DNA of 64,000 bases from Pontibacillus chungwhensis (GCF_030166655.1 NZ_CP126446.1:2976001-3040000), one strand, 5' to 3'. Shown: positions 36,758 to 46,253, counted from the first letter of the stretch. Program-made: numbers and translations. Notes: generated by a model not told the origin, from the letters alone.

Positions 36758-37016
36758 AGTCTAAGTGACTCTTTATAAAACGGAGCTCTCCAATCAGACA
36801 CTGCACTTCATCCGCTTCTAGCATCATAGGCAGTTGATCATTGATCGTAATGGCTGTCGTTTGTCCTTTGTGTTCCTCTAAATACTTTAATAATTCCTCA
36901 ACCTGTTCCTCGGATAAGGAGGAACCCGTCTCGACACTTTTTACTGACTTCACATAAAAAGAATCCAAGTCATGAGCAAACTCACCTTCAAAAATATTTC
37001 CATTAAACACACTCAT
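36756..37016 (-). CDS. Small protein of unknown function
   Basis: An 86-residue protein, MSVFNGNIFEGEFAHDLDSFYVKSV and onward, acidic, without membrane segment or cysteine motif. It has a strong AAAGGTGGGG ribosome site at normal distance. An ATG four codons upstream would overlap that site. It is convergent with sspI and separate from the M42 peptidase gene. I do not recognise the family. The EEQVEELLKYLEEHKGQTTAI stretch suggests an amphipathic helix followed by a beta strand. Confidence 0.65.
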   Translation of the reverse strand: MSVFNGNIFEGEFAHDLDSFYVKSVKSVETGSSLSEEQVEELLKYLEEHKGQTTAITINDQLPMMLEADEVQCLIGELRFIKSHLD

Positions 37017-37145
37017 TAGTGACCCCACCTTTCACTTCTATTAAACCTAGCTTCCCACACCTATTCTGAACATATCCACTAAATTTATTTACGCAGTAAT
37101 AAGCAGGAGAAGAGAGGAATCAAACCCTCAAAACCCGCTTCCATT

Positions 37146-37180
37146 AAAAAAACGTCCAGGAGATCGCCCCTGGACGTTTT
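37146..37180 (-). terminator. Terminator after the M42 peptidase gene
   Basis: AAAACGTCCAGG (37149-37160) pairs with CCTGGACGTTTT (37169-37180), with a T run on the minus strand. Confidence 0.9.
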
Positions 37181-37190
37181 GAACTCATCT

Positions 37191-38276
37191 TTAGTTAAAT
37201 GTAATTTGCTTGACCGTTTCTTCGTCCATACCTTTAATCACTTCTACAATTAATTTCACCGCATTTTCAAAGTCATCACGGTGTAGCATTGCTGCGTGGG
37301 AATGGATATAACGTGTAGCGACGGTAATAGAAAGAGCAGGTACGCCGTCTGCTGTAAGATGAATTGAACCAGCATCTGTTCCTCCACCGGCAATCACATC
37401 ATATTGATAAGGGATTTCGTTCTTATCTGCTGTATCAATCACATGGTCACGAAGCCCTTTATGGGAGATCATGGATGCATCATAAAGAATAATTTGAGGC
37501 CCTTCTCCCATTTTACTGGCTGCTTCTTTATCAGAAACCCCAGGTGTATCACCAGCGATCCCAACATCTACTGCAAAGCCGATATCAGGTTTAATGGCAT
37601 TTGTGGAAGTCTTAGCTCCACGAAGACCTACCTCTTCTTGTACGGTTCCAACACCATACACGACGTTCGGATGTTCCTGACCTTTTAATTGTCGTAATAC
37701 TTCAATCGCAATGGCACATCCAATGCGGTTATCCCAAGCTTTTGCAAGTAGCATTTTTTCATTTGGCATCTGAGTAAATTCAAAATACGGCACTACTGAA
37801 TCACCAGGTCGAACACCAAATTCTTGTGCTTCTTCTTTAGAAGATGCTCCAATATCAATGAACATTTCTTTAATATCGATTGCTTTCTTACGCTGATCAG
37901 CAGGAAGGATATGTGGTGGTTTAGAACCGATCACTCCTGTCAGGTCACCGTTTTTAGTCATAATGGTCACACGTTGTGCCAGCATTACCTGACTCCACCA
38001 GCCACCGACTGTTTGGAAGTAGATGAACCCGTTGTCATCAATACGAGTAACCATAAATCCAACTTCATCTAAGTGTCCAGCAACCATAATCTTAGGCCCG
38101 TTTTCTTTACCTACTTTTTTAGCAATCAGACTCCCTAAATTATCTGTATACACTTCATCTGCAAATGGAGTTATGTATTTCTTCATAACGTCCCGTGGTT
38201 CTTTCTCGTTACCTGGGACCCCTTTCGCATCTGTTAAGTCTTTAAGCATCGTGAGAGTATCATCCCATTTAGCCAT
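37191..38276 (-). CDS. ysdC: M42 family metallopeptidase (YsdC, glutamyl aminopeptidase type)
   Basis: A 361-residue cytoplasmic two-metal aminopeptidase of the TET type, likely forming large hollow oligomers. Metal ligands and catalytic residues are in [58 protein letters not shown] and [13 protein letters not shown]. It trims peptides produced by proteasome-like proteases. The start at 38276 has AGGAGG at normal distance and gives exactly the length of B. subtilis YsdC. The longer frame adds unrelated residues. Confidence 0.93.
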   Translation of the reverse strand: MAKWDDTLTMLKDLTDAKGVPGNEKEPRDVMKKYITPFADEVYTDNLGSLIAKKVGKENGPKIMVAGHLDEVGFMVTRIDDNGFIYFQTVGGWWSQVMLAQRVTIMTKNGDLTGVIGSKPPHILPADQRKKAIDIKEMFIDIGASSKEEAQEFGVRPGDSVVPYFEFTQMPNEKMLLAKAWDNRIGCAIAIEVLRQLKGQEHPNVVYGVGTVQEEVGLRGAKTSTNAIKPDIGFAVDVGIAGDTPGVSDKEAASKMGEGPQIILYDASMISHKGLRDHVIDTADKNEIPYQYDVIAGGGTDAGSIHLTADGVPALSITVATRYIHSHAAMLHRDDFENAVKLIVEVIKGMDEETVKQITFN

Positions 38277-38350
38277 TTTAATTCCTCCTTCTATGTACTC
38301 ATTCTCTTCATTATAACGCTTTAAAGAAAAATTCACAAAATTCAAAGAAC

Positions 38351-38842
38351 CTAATACCCATTTTCCTGCCGTTCATGATTGACTTCATTCTTGTGATAAT
38401 AGGCGTCCTGGATAGATTGCTCAGAAAATCCAAGCTTTACTCCTAAATTCAAAAACGTCTTAAAAAGTTGCTGGTAGTGAAGATCATTCGGCGATTCTTG
38501 AAAGAGGTGCACCTCTCCATACACTTTATGAAATTGTTCAGTTAGATCTACATCTACTGAGTTATGACCGTCTTCTTGCGGTGAATAACGGTAGTCTTTC
38601 TCAAGTCCCAGTGAAAGAATAAAATGAAGTCCATCCACGTATTCCTCCAATATTACCTCATCTTCTTTAGGAGGTTTAGTGCTCCAAAACTTAAAGCATC
38701 TTGTTTCATTCGCAAGCTCCCCTAACTCAACGAGCAAGGCCATAACTTTTCTCCGAAACAGATCCTCATTCTCCAATCCATGCTCCACTTCAATACGTTG
38801 GTCTAATTCTTGCTGCATTTTAAAAAGTGTTTCCCAGTTCAT
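38351..38842 (-). CDS. Dimeric dUTP diphosphatase (MazG-like, dUTPase_2)
   Basis: A 163-residue all-helical protein with the metal-binding E-x-x-E...E-x-x-D pattern of dimeric dUTPases: [18 protein letters not shown] (about 36-53) and [14 protein letters not shown]. The enzyme hydrolyses dUTP to dUMP, keeping uracil out of DNA and feeding thymidylate synthesis. This family is unrelated to the trimeric dUTPases that B. subtilis uses. An AAAAGGAG site precedes the ATG. Confidence 0.88.
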   Translation of the reverse strand: MNWETLFKMQQELDQRIEVEHGLENEDLFRRKVMALLVELGELANETRCFKFWSTKPPKEDEVILEEYVDGLHFILSLGLEKDYRYSPQEDGHNSVDVDLTEQFHKVYGEVHLFQESPNDLHYQQLFKTFLNLGVKLGFSEQSIQDAYYHKNEVNHERQENGY

Positions 38843-38908
38843 GTGCTGTATCTCCTTTTAGCTGTTTTGGTACGATTATAGCACGGGTTTAGGATTTTAT
38901 GAAAAAGT

Positions 38909-38934
38909 TGAAACGTTTTGTAATTTCAATCGTA
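38909..38934 (+). promoter_or_regulatory. Sigma-W promoter of ysdB
   Basis: TGAAAC, exactly 16 bp, then CGTA: an exact match to the extracytoplasmic-function sigma-W consensus. It stands about 40 bases before the ysdB start. B. subtilis ysdB belongs to the sigma-W regulon. Confidence 0.93.
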
Positions 38935-38972
38935 AGGAGAGGTAGATAGATTCGGTAAGGGAGTCGATCAAT

Positions 38973-39368
38973 ATGATCATTTATTTATTTAGGTTGTTAA
39001 TTTTGGTTGCTGCCATCCTCCTGATCTATACAGCTTATAAATACGTTATCAATCCAAAGCGAAAGCTTGAGCTTGCTCAGGAGAAAAAGCAGTTTTATTT
39101 CTTAGATGATGCAGAGAACGTTAAGAAGAATTTTTTACTCACGTATAAGGGCGTTTTATTTGAGGGAGAAAAATACTTAGGTACTACGGAGAATTCCTTT
39201 GATGTGGTGTCTATATCCGTATGGACAAGGCAACCTGATAAGTTAAAAGGCTTTGAGCGTAATGATCTTTATTTCGTTGAGAAAGAAATTTACATTCACT
39301 ACCCCCATGCCAGAGTCGAATGGAAAAACCCTATAAATAAATTAGTTCTGAGTCATTCAGGTGACTAA
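38973..39368 (+). CDS. ysdB: Sigma-W regulon protein YsdB
   Basis: A 131-residue protein with one N-terminal membrane helix (about 4-24) and a cytoplasmic domain (FYFLDDAENVKKNFLLTYKGVLFEGEKYLG, VVSISVWTRQPDKL) matching B. subtilis YsdB. The function is unknown beyond being induced by envelope stress. The sigma-W promoter directly upstream and the AAGGGAG ribosome site support both identity and start. It lies on the plus strand, opposite its neighbours. Confidence 0.92.
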   Translation: MIIYLFRLLILVAAILLIYTAYKYVINPKRKLELAQEKKQFYFLDDAENVKKNFLLTYKGVLFEGEKYLGTTENSFDVVSISVWTRQPDKLKGFERNDLYFVEKEIYIHYPHARVEWKNPINKLVLSHSGD

Positions 39369-39380
39369 ACCCGCGCAACA

Positions 39381-39413
39381 AAAAATGCCCACTCTCTTAA
39401 TGAGGGGGCATTT
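39381..39413. terminator. Terminator between ysdB and the TVP38 gene
   Basis: AAATGCCC (39383-39390) pairs with GGGCATTT (39406-39413), with a partly paired inner CTC/GAG. It serves two convergent genes. Confidence 0.82.
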
Positions 39414-39414
39414 C

Positions 39415-39987
39415 TTATGTTCCTGTTTGAAAAAAGTCATCCCACTTGATTACGATCTCTTTCCTTCTTAAAAGATAAATTAAGGTTAGTAACATCACCA
39501 AAAAACCGGCCATGATGAAAGGGGACATCTTTGAGATCCACTGCCCTACAGAAGTATAAACTACTGCTAGCGGGATGTTTGAGTAGAAGGAGGTCTTCAT
39601 ATAATCTTTAAACCCTTGAGACATTTCAATAATACATAGTGAAATTAAATGAAAATGAATAAACGGGACCAGACGTAGTAATGCAATTTGAGAGGTGGAA
39701 AAGCTAGAGTGCTTCCCAAAAAACTTGTGTTTTAGCTTCACCAGTTTTTGTAACGTCTTAGGCATCCACTGACTCACTTTATAAAATAATAAACTAGATA
39801 AGGTCACACCAATCACACTGTAAATCGAACCTGTCACCGCCCCAAACAAAATACCGCCGGATATACAAATGAAAGCAACAGGCAAAAACAGAAGCGGACG
39901 CAAAAGGTGAAAACTGATGAAGAGTAGAGGTGCAAAAAAGCCACTTGTCTCTAAGACCATCATAACGGTTGCCCCAAACTGATTCAT
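39415..39987 (-). CDS. TVP38/TMEM64 (VTT domain) family membrane protein
   Basis: A 190-residue polytopic protein. LLRPLLFLPVAFICISGGILFGAVTGSIYSVIGVTLSSLLFYKVS and RLVPFIHFHLISLCIIEMSQGFKDYMKTSF are the re-entrant and central parts of the VTT/DedA-like fold. Members are proposed lipid scramblases or ion-coupled transporters. The ATG at 39987 is chosen for its GGAAGGG site; a GTG three codons upstream has none. There is no operon partner. Confidence 0.85.
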   Translation of the reverse strand: MNQFGATVMMVLETSGFFAPLLFISFHLLRPLLFLPVAFICISGGILFGAVTGSIYSVIGVTLSSLLFYKVSQWMPKTLQKLVKLKHKFFGKHSSFSTSQIALLRLVPFIHFHLISLCIIEMSQGFKDYMKTSFYSNIPLAVVYTSVGQWISKMSPFIMAGFLVMLLTLIYLLRRKEIVIKWDDFFQTGT

Positions 39988-40077
39988 GATGAACACACCC
40001 TTCCGCTAAAGCGGTATAGTACATACTTATGACAGAAGATGAGCTGTTATGACAAGAACACTTTCGCTCTCAAAGAG

Positions 40078-40344
40078 CTATCTAAGCCATACATATAAAG
40101 CCAAAAGAACGTGCACAATCAATGCAGCAGGAACTCCTATTACAAAAGCGCGATGTTTGGTCTTATGCCGAAACCATTTCATCCCTAAAAATGTTCCAAG
40201 AGAGCCTCCTATTAGCGTTACAACCCATAATTGTTTTTCAGAGATTCTCCATTCTTCTTTAATCGCCCTCGATTTATCTTGTTGCATTTGAATGAGAGCA
40301 ATAACGTTTACAGCAATCACATACCACAACAGCATTGACCACAT
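40078..40344 (-). CDS. ysdA: DUF1294 membrane protein (YsdA)
   Basis: An 88-residue protein with three hydrophobic segments and the family core RISEKQLWVVTLIGGSLGTFLGMKWFRHKTKH. B. subtilis ysdA is also next to rplT. The function is unknown. The ATG at 40344 behind AGAGGGA gives the normal length. An in-frame extension 17 residues upstream would cross the rplT terminator. Confidence 0.9.
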   Translation of the reverse strand: MWSMLLWYVIAVNVIALIQMQQDKSRAIKEEWRISEKQLWVVTLIGGSLGTFLGMKWFRHKTKHRAFVIGVPAALIVHVLLALYVWLR

Positions 40345-40384
40345 ATTGATCCCTCTTTTCCTTTTCTTCTCAATCTTCAGACAT

Positions 40385-40423
40385 AAAAAAGCCATTTTCC
40401 TAAGCGGTAGGAAAATGGCTTTT
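40385..40423 (-). terminator. Terminator of the infC-rpmI-rplT operon
   Basis: A 16-bp stem (40387-40402 with 40408-40423) with A/T flanks, 12 bases past the rplT stop. Confidence 0.93.
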
Positions 40424-40435
40424 ATCTGTCTCTGC

Positions 40436-40792
40436 TTATTTAAGAGCAGCTTTAGCTTGGTTAGCTAATGCAGCGAACCCTTTTTCGTCAGTTACAGCAA
40501 GATCAGCTAGCATTTTGCGGTTAACTTCAACACCAGCTAATTTAAGTCCGTGCATTAGACGGCTGTAAGAAATGTCGTTCATACGTGCCGCAGCGTTAAT
40601 ACGTGCGATCCATAATTTACGGAAATCACGTTTTTTCTGACGACGGTCACGGTATGCATACTGACCTGATTTCATTACCTGTTGTTTTGCTGTTTTGAAT
40701 AAAGCATGTTTTGAACCATAATAACCTTTAGCAAGCTTTAAGACGCGCTTACGACGTTGGCGAGTGACTGTTCCACCTTTAACACGTGCCAT
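40436..40792 (-). CDS. rplT: 50S ribosomal protein L20
   Basis: A 118-residue basic ribosomal protein ([26 protein letters not shown], then [29 protein letters not shown]). It is needed for early 50S assembly and, in low-GC Gram-positives, feeds back on the infC leader RNA. An AGGAGGGA site precedes the ATG. It is the last gene of infC-rpmI-rplT. Confidence 0.99.
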   Translation of the reverse strand: MARVKGGTVTRQRRKRVLKLAKGYYGSKHALFKTAKQQVMKSGQYAYRDRRQKKRDFRKLWIARINAAARMNDISYSRLMHGLKLAGVEVNRKMLADLAVTDEKGFAALANQAKAALK

Positions 40793-40833
40793 AATAGTTC
40801 CCTCCTGTATTTCAAGTTAATAGTAAAATTTAA

Positions 40834-41031
40834 TTATTTCTTAGGAAGCATAGCATCGATACGCTTTAAGTCGCCACTAGATACTAGTGCGTCTTTACGT
40901 AATTTACGCTTTTGCTTTTGAGATTTGTTAGCGAACAAGTGGCTTGTGAACGCGTGAGAACGTTTAACTTTTCCACTACCTGTACGACGAAAGCGTTTCT
41001 GAGAACCTTTGTGAGTCTTCATTTTTGGCAT
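40834..41031 (-). CDS. rpmI: 50S ribosomal protein L35
   Basis: A 65-residue basic protein starting [31 protein letters not shown], the complete L35 signature. It is the middle gene of the infC operon, with GGGAGG at normal distance. Gaps to both neighbours are about 40 bases. Confidence 0.99.
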   Translation of the reverse strand: MPKMKTHKGSQKRFRRTGSGKVKRSHAFTSHLFANKSQKQKRKLRKDALVSSGDLKRIDAMLPKK

Positions 41032-41066
41032 GAGTAATTCCTCCCTTTAGAAATATGTGAGTATGT

Positions 41067-41585
41067 TTACTGCTTCTCGTTTACTGGAGCAAGCATCATA
41101 AACATGTTACGACCTTCCATTTTCGGTTTCGTTTCAACCGTGGATAGATCTTTACATTCTTCAGCCAAGCGATCAAGAACTTTTTGGCCTAATTCTTTGT
41201 GAGTGATTGCACGTCCGCGGAAACGAACAGCTGCTTTCACTTTATCACCCTTAGATAAGAACTTACGCGCATTGCGTAGCTTCGTATTGAAGTCATGTTC
41301 TTCGATACCAGGGCTCAGGCGAACTTCCTTCACGTTGATGACTTTTTGCTTCTTACGCGCTTCTTTATCTTTCTTCTGTTGCTCAAAGCGATATTTACCA
41401 TAGTCCATGATACGACATACTGGCGGTTTCGCATTTGGAGCAACCATCACAAGATCAAGATTTGCATTAGCTGCAATGTCTAAAGCCTCGTTTTTGGATT
41501 TAACGCCTAATTGGTCTCCGTTTGAATCAATGAGACGAACTTCGCGAGCACGAATCTTTTCATTGACGATCATATCTTTGCTAAT
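41067..41585 (-). CDS. infC: Translation initiation factor IF-3 (AUU start codon)
   Basis: IF-3 binds the 30S subunit and checks start codons. The 172-residue protein has the N-domain ([14 protein letters not shown] type), the basic linker ([31 protein letters not shown]) and the C-domain ([21 protein letters not shown]). The first ATG lies four codons into the conserved N-terminus. The frame extends upstream through S-K-D to an ATT at 41585, six bases behind GGAGGTGG, and the product then starts like the B. subtilis protein. The rare AUU start is a known feature of infC by which IF-3 limits its own translation. Confidence 0.96.
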   Translation of the reverse strand: MSKDMIVNEKIRAREVRLIDSNGDQLGVKSKNEALDIAANANLDLVMVAPNAKPPVCRIMDYGKYRFEQQKKDKEARKKQKVINVKEVRLSPGIEEHDFNTKLRNARKFLSKGDKVKAAVRFRGRAITHKELGQKVLDRLAEECKDLSTVETKPKMEGRNMFMMLAPVNEKQ

Positions 41586-41817
41586 AACCAGCCACCTCCA
41601 AGGTTTATTAAAAAGGTTTATATACGTCTGTTTATAGACAAGTCTATCTCAATCATGGTTGTTATTTCAGACAATCAAAAAAAGTGTCGGTACACACTGC
41701 ACCCACACGTTTCCCAATTACGTTTAGAAAATCATACCTGACAACTACTCACATAGAGCGTCAATACAGGTGAGAAGCGGGTGCTTCTACTTGTCTCAGA
41801 CAATATTTAAGTTTACC
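41586..41817 (-). ncRNA. L20-type leader of infC-rpmI-rplT
   Basis: About 230 nt of leader follow the promoter. GCACCCGCTTCTCACC near the 5' end can pair through its GCACCC with GGGTGC just before a terminator hairpin (AGTGT 41694-41698 with ACACT 41683-41687, then seven T). This arrangement and the gene order match the L20-controlled attenuator known from B. subtilis. Confidence 0.8.
41677..41698 (-). terminator. Attenuator hairpin in the infC leader
   Basis: A 5-bp stem with a T7 run inside the leader, about 110 bases before the infC start. The stem is short alone and may extend by pairing of neighbouring bases. Confidence 0.7.
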
Positions 41818-41823
41818 TTATTG

Positions 41824-41852
41824 AGAATAGCACGTTTAAAAAACAATGTCAA
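41824..41852 (-). promoter_or_regulatory. Sigma-A promoter of infC-rpmI-rplT
   Basis: A perfect TTGACA, 17-bp spacer, then TATTCT. Confidence 0.88.
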
Positions 41853-41954
41853 ACGTAAACCAATCTTTTTTTATGCACATCTTCTGTGCATGACTTTTTA
41901 AGGATATATGATATAGCTTATATTTGCAACCACTATTTTTAATTTGAGGGCCCG

Positions 41955-42056
41955 AAGCTCAGAGAATGTTTCCGTTAGCTTTAGTTTAACGTAAGGTGGT
42001 TCCGGAAATCACCTTGCCCTATGTAGAGTAACGGAAACATGCTATACAGCGAGCTT
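41955..42056. repeat. Palindromic intergenic repeat, complete copy
   Basis: Nested inverted repeats: AAGCTC with GAGCTT at the ends, ATGTTTCCGTTA (41966-41977) with TAACGGAAACAT (42029-42040), and an inner AAGGTG...CACCTT hairpin. The left half recurs at 14635-14682. No coding potential was seen. It lies between the infC promoter and the end of the unknown gene at 42109. Confidence 0.8.
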
Positions 42057-42108
42057 TGAGGAAGATAAAACGTAACTATATAGAGCGAATTGAAGTCATA
42101 GGGTCAAT

Positions 42109-42642
42109 TTAATCGCGGTTTTTAAAAGCAAGTGTCGGGGCGTGTTCGCCAAAACCAATGTGGGTATACCCCCATACTTTACCGTCGTTTGATGCGCCGT
42201 TAATGTAATGGTCCAGATCGTGCATAATACGATGAGTGGTAAGGAACTCTTGAATATCTTCTTTACTATTTGCGTTACCTAAATGGTGGAGTGCATTCTC
42301 TAAATCTGCCTTCAGGGATTGGTCTTCTGCTTTGTTAAGTAAGTCTTTTAGTGGTTCAGCTTGTGTCTTGAGTACCTTAGCATCTTTTGCATTCAAATGT
42401 TTGTACCGTTTCCAGCCAAGAAGAGTGTTAAACTCTTTGTGTATTTCTCCAACACCCTCCCCTATTTCTATTAAATGAGGTTCATTCACTAAAATAACCT
42501 CTTCACCGGCGCTTCTATCTGCCTCTTCCTCTATCCCTCTGGCATGAATAAAATGATTAAATATCACCGTCAATGCGACACACATCGTAATGGTCGAAAG
42601 CAAAGCGACTGCAGCGATCATAACCTTTCGATTCTGAGACAT
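42109..42642 (-). CDS. Membrane-anchored protein of unknown function
   Basis: A 177-residue protein with one N-terminal membrane helix (about 8-30). The outside domain is helical, His-rich and acidic: HKEFNTLLGWKRYKHLNAKDAK, LENALHHLGNANSKEDIQEFLTTHRIMHDLDHYING, and a C-terminal GYTHIGFGEHAP. I do not recognise the family. The AAGGAG site and start are good. It appears monocistronic, between thrS and the infC operon. The clustered histidines (THRIMHDLDHY, YTHIGFGEH) could bind metal, which is inference. Confidence 0.7.
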   Translation of the reverse strand: MSQNRKVMIAAVALLSTITMCVALTVIFNHFIHARGIEEEADRSAGEEVILVNEPHLIEIGEGVGEIHKEFNTLLGWKRYKHLNAKDAKVLKTQAEPLKDLLNKAEDQSLKADLENALHHLGNANSKEDIQEFLTTHRIMHDLDHYINGASNDGKVWGYTHIGFGEHAPTLAFKNRD

Positions 42643-42833
42643 AGAAGTCCTCTCCTTTAGCGTTCTTTCTATTTTAGAAACCAGAACAAGAGTAGAGCTT
42701 AACTATACTGAGGGGAAGGAACAATAACCTATCACTGGCTTGCCTTAAGAATAAAGAAGGATGAGCGCCCCTCTTTTTTCCACCATATCATACCATAAAT
42801 ATGACCTGGTTTTTTATTTAGGCCAAAAGATCA

Positions 42834-42866
42834 CAAAAACCCCAAAGCTTTGACAAGCTTTGGGGT
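42834..42866 (-). terminator. Terminator after thrS
   Basis: A 12-bp stem, ACCCCAAAGCTT (42839-42850) with AAGCTTTGGGGT (42855-42866), then a T run on the minus strand. Confidence 0.93.
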
Positions 42867-42876
42867 AAGTTTACCT

Positions 42877-44814
42877 TTATTGTTTACCGCTAATTTCTTG
42901 TTTGATTTGAGAAACGAATTCTTGGAGAGATTTTGTTTCAGATTCTTTCTCTCCGTAACGGCGAATGTTTACACCATCTACTTCCATTTCGTTATCTCCA
43001 ACCACAAGCTGGTATGGTACCTTTTGCATTTGAGCTTCACGGATCTTATAACCGATTTTCTCGTCACGCTCATCTACTTCAACACGAACTCCAGCGTACT
43101 TCAGTTCATCCTCTACTTTTTTCGCATAGTCTAAATGAACATCCGCGGATACCGGAATAATTTTCGCTTGAACAGGAGCTAACCATGTTGGGAAGGCTCC
43201 TTTGTATTCTTCAATTAAGAAGGCTACAAAGCGTTCCATTGTAGATACAACACCACGGTGGATCACCACAGGACGATGGTGAGCGCCATCTTCTCCAATG
43301 TACGTTAGATCAAAACGCTCTGGTAAGTGGAAGTCAAGCTGCACCGTTGATAACGTTTCGTCTTTTCCTAACGCCGTTTTCACCTGAACGTCTAGTTTCG
43401 GACCGTAGAATGCAGCTTCTCCTTCTGCCTCTACATAATCCACTTCAAGGTCTTCCATTGTTTCCTTAAGAAGAGCCTGTGCTTTATCCCACATCTCATC
43501 ATTATCCACATACTTCTCTTTGTCTTCTTTATCACGATAAGAGAGACGGAAGTAGTAATTCTCTAAACCAAAGTCTTTATATACCTCTTGAATCATGCGA
43601 ACTACACGGATAAATTCTTCTTTCAGCTGATCCGGACGAGCAAAGATATGCGCATCATTTAACGTCATGGCACGAACACGTTGAAGTCCCGCAAGAGCAC
43701 CAGACATTTCATAACGGTGCATGGTTCCTAACTCAGCAATACGAACCGGAAGATTTCGGTAGCTGTGAAGCTGATTTTTATAAACCATCATGTGGTGCGG
43801 ACAGTTCATGGGACGAAGAACAAGATCTTCGTTATCCATCTCCATCGTTGGGAACATATCGTCTTGATAGTGATCCCAGTGGCCACTTGTTTTGTAAAGA
43901 TCCACTGATCCTAATACAGGCGTATAAACGTGGTCATAACCGAGACGTTCTTCTAGATCAACAATATAGCGTTCAATTGTACGTCTGATAGTCGCACCCT
44001 TAGGAAGCCATAGCGGAAGACCCTGCCCAACTTTTTGAGAAACTGTAAAGATGTCTAATTCTTTACCAAGTTTACGATGATCACGCTCTTTTGCCTCTTC
44101 ACGCATTTTCAAGTATTCTTCAAGATGGTCTTTCTTCTCAAACGCAGTACCATAAATACGTTGAAGCATCTTGTTATCGCTATCTCCACGCCAGTAAGCA
44201 CCAGATACACTTAACAATTTAAAGACTTTAATCTTGTTCGTAGAAGGTACGTGAGGTCCACGGCATAGGTCAAAGAATTCACCTTGCTTATAAATCGTAA
44301 CAGAATCGCCTTCTGGAATCGCATCAATCAGTTCGAGTTTTAACTCATCGCCGATTTCCCGATACATTTCCTTCGCTTCTTCACGTGAAACTTCAAGGCG
44401 CTCCACTTCTAAGTTTTCACTTGTGATTTTTTGCATTTCCTTTTCAATCTTCTTAAGATCCTCTGGTGTAATAGAAGTATCCAGGTCCATATCGTAGTAG
44501 AACCCATTTTCAATAACCGGACCTACTCCCAGATTGACATTTCCGTAAATGCGTTTCACAGCTTGAGCCATTAGGTGAGCTGTGGAGTGACGAAGAACCT
44601 CAATACCTTCCTCATCACGAATCGTTACAATCTCTATAGAACCATCACCAGGAATTGCACGGCGAAGATCAATCAATTGACCATTGTGCTTCCCTGCCAA
44701 TGCTTGTTTCTTTAAGCCTGAGCTAATGGAAGCAGCTACATCCTCTGTCGTCGTTCCTTGAGGGAACTCCTTAACCGCACCATCTGGAAATGTTAATTGA
44801 ATAGCTTCCGACAT
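42877..44814 (-). CDS. thrS: Threonyl-tRNA synthetase
   Basis: A 645-residue class II synthetase with an N-terminal TGS domain (1-62). The editing domain has the HxxxH motif ([17 protein letters not shown]), and further Zn or editing residues are in ...DLCRGPHVP. The catalytic core includes [37 protein letters not shown] and [14 protein letters not shown]...[13 protein letters not shown]. The anticodon-binding domain is at the C-terminus. An AAAAGGAGTG site precedes the ATG. A T-box leader lies upstream. Confidence 0.98.
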   Translation of the reverse strand: MSEAIQLTFPDGAVKEFPQGTTTEDVAASISSGLKKQALAGKHNGQLIDLRRAIPGDGSIEIVTIRDEEGIEVLRHSTAHLMAQAVKRIYGNVNLGVGPVIENGFYYDMDLDTSITPEDLKKIEKEMQKITSENLEVERLEVSREEAKEMYREIGDELKLELIDAIPEGDSVTIYKQGEFFDLCRGPHVPSTNKIKVFKLLSVSGAYWRGDSDNKMLQRIYGTAFEKKDHLEEYLKMREEAKERDHRKLGKELDIFTVSQKVGQGLPLWLPKGATIRRTIERYIVDLEERLGYDHVYTPVLGSVDLYKTSGHWDHYQDDMFPTMEMDNEDLVLRPMNCPHHMMVYKNQLHSYRNLPVRIAELGTMHRYEMSGALAGLQRVRAMTLNDAHIFARPDQLKEEFIRVVRMIQEVYKDFGLENYYFRLSYRDKEDKEKYVDNDEMWDKAQALLKETMEDLEVDYVEAEGEAAFYGPKLDVQVKTALGKDETLSTVQLDFHLPERFDLTYIGEDGAHHRPVVIHRGVVSTMERFVAFLIEEYKGAFPTWLAPVQAKIIPVSADVHLDYAKKVEDELKYAGVRVEVDERDEKIGYKIREAQMQKVPYQLVVGDNEMEVDGVNIRRYGEKESETKSLQEFVSQIKQEISGKQ

Positions 44815-45179
44815 GTTTATGTCACTCCTTTTATATTATTTATACATTAACTCTGCTACCTCTCTCATCTCGAAGAACATGGAATGGGTAACAAAGCGAA
44901 CATAAAAAACGCCCGTCCCTTGCACAATCGCAAAGGGACGAGCGTTATACCCGTGGTTCCACCCAAATTCCCACAGTCTACACTGTGGCTTGATTCACAC
45001 ATCCGTAACGAGGACGAATCGCTGCTTACTACTAAGGGGTTCGCAAACAGAGTTCCGAGGTGGTAAACAAGTGTCGTACTTAGGAAGCTTCCAGCCTTAG
45101 ACTTCCCTCTCTGTATAAGCCGTGTCATCTCGTTCTTATCCTCATCATCACTGATCATAAATGAAATTTAAACTTTATA
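44815..45179 (-). ncRNA. T-box leader of thrS
   Basis: The T-box sequence GGGTGGAACCACG lies at 44952-44964. The terminator has a 14-bp stem (44908-44921 with 44933-44946, one G-U pair) and a T run. An ACC in the UUUACCACC stretch of stem I is the candidate Thr specifier; I am less sure of that base assignment than of the T-box itself. Confidence 0.94.
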
Positions 45180-45185
45180 GAAGTT

Positions 45186-45214
45186 AGTATAATGGGAATA
45201 AATCCGAAAAGCAA
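45186..45214 (-). promoter_or_regulatory. Sigma-A promoter of the thrS T-box transcript
   Basis: TTGCTT, 17-bp spacer, TATACT, overlapping the end region of ytxC. Confidence 0.78.
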
Positions 45215-45222
45215 GCCCATTT

Positions 45223-46071
45223 TTAAAACGGAGATAATCTTTTAAATGGAAATTTTGTCAGCGGGAGAAATTCAGCTCTTTCTTGAAAGATGTTCATCAC
45301 GGTCAGTGTCTTCGCATCACTTGGGTCATTCCCATAAATGGAAAGTTTGTCTGGCGCAAGTGCCATAATCGGCGTAAGATCAAGCTCGTCTTTACCAAGC
45401 CCAAATAAATATAAAGGGTGATCGGCTGTTAGTCGCTCAATTTCTTCCAAAGCGTACCTATGACCTTTCTGGGAGTAAAATATAAACGGTTGACTTTGAA
45501 CGATTGTTAACGCCTCTACTTTTGAAGGTGTCACCTGTAAATACTCTCTTAAATGTTGGATATAGGACTGGTAATCCTGTTCCCTTTTATACTCATCAAT
45601 CGCTTCCCCCACAACCTCAATTAATTCATCGTAAAAACGTTGTAGTCGAAACTTTATGATTGAATCAAACGCAAAACCCTTCCCTTGCCCCAATGCCTCT
45701 TCAAATGCCTTAGTTAGTCGATCCAACGCTTGTCTATGACGATGAGAAGAAGGATGATCTTCCCCCCATGCATCTGGCTCGTCCATAAAAGAACAACACA
45801 ATTCATATATGTGAGCTACTTCATCATCGTCAGTGAAGTAGTAGCAATTCCGTATGATGTCTGTCAGCCATGATCGTTCTCTATGTATGACATAGACGTG
45901 GATTAGCCCTTGAACAATACGAGCTTCTTTCCCCTCATTTTCATCAACAAGAACAACATGACCCCATTTTTTATGATAATGCCATTGCACGCTCATTTCT
46001 TCATTCTGCGCGAATAGAAAATCACAGAATGATAAGGCTTCTTCTTTGTAAGAAAAATAGATCTCGGCCAA
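45223..46071 (-). CDS. ytxC: YtxC-like protein (putative sporulation protein)
   Basis: A 282-residue cytoplasmic protein matching B. subtilis YtxC in length and position (between thrS and dnaI). Recognisable stretches include FDSIIKFRLQRFYDELIEVVGEAIDEYKREQDYQ and IIRNCYYFTDDDEVAHIYELC. The function is not established. The start is a TTG at 46071, which has GGGAGGG just upstream and no better ATG nearby. Confidence 0.85.
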   Translation of the reverse strand: MAEIYFSYKEEALSFCDFLFAQNEEMSVQWHYHKKWGHVVLVDENEGKEARIVQGLIHVYVIHRERSWLTDIIRNCYYFTDDDEVAHIYELCCSFMDEPDAWGEDHPSSHRHRQALDRLTKAFEEALGQGKGFAFDSIIKFRLQRFYDELIEVVGEAIDEYKREQDYQSYIQHLREYLQVTPSKVEALTIVQSQPFIFYSQKGHRYALEEIERLTADHPLYLFGLGKDELDLTPIMALAPDKLSIYGNDPSDAKTLTVMNIFQERAEFLPLTKFPFKRLSPF

Positions 46072-46253
46072 CGTCTTCCCTCCCTCCTACAGTGGTACAC
46101 GAAACTGTTACAGTATATGGGAAGGAAACAAGAAAAATGATTATTCTGTATAAAAAAAACTCTCCGTGGATTCTTTACGACACTATTGGAACACAAAAAT
46201 GACGCGAACTTACCGACGGTGGTAAGTAATCTCCTCCCTCTTCTTAGGCTAGA

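Noticed and set aside
44865-45158. Open frames within the thrS leader
   Set aside because: They lie inside the T-box structure and show no protein similarity.
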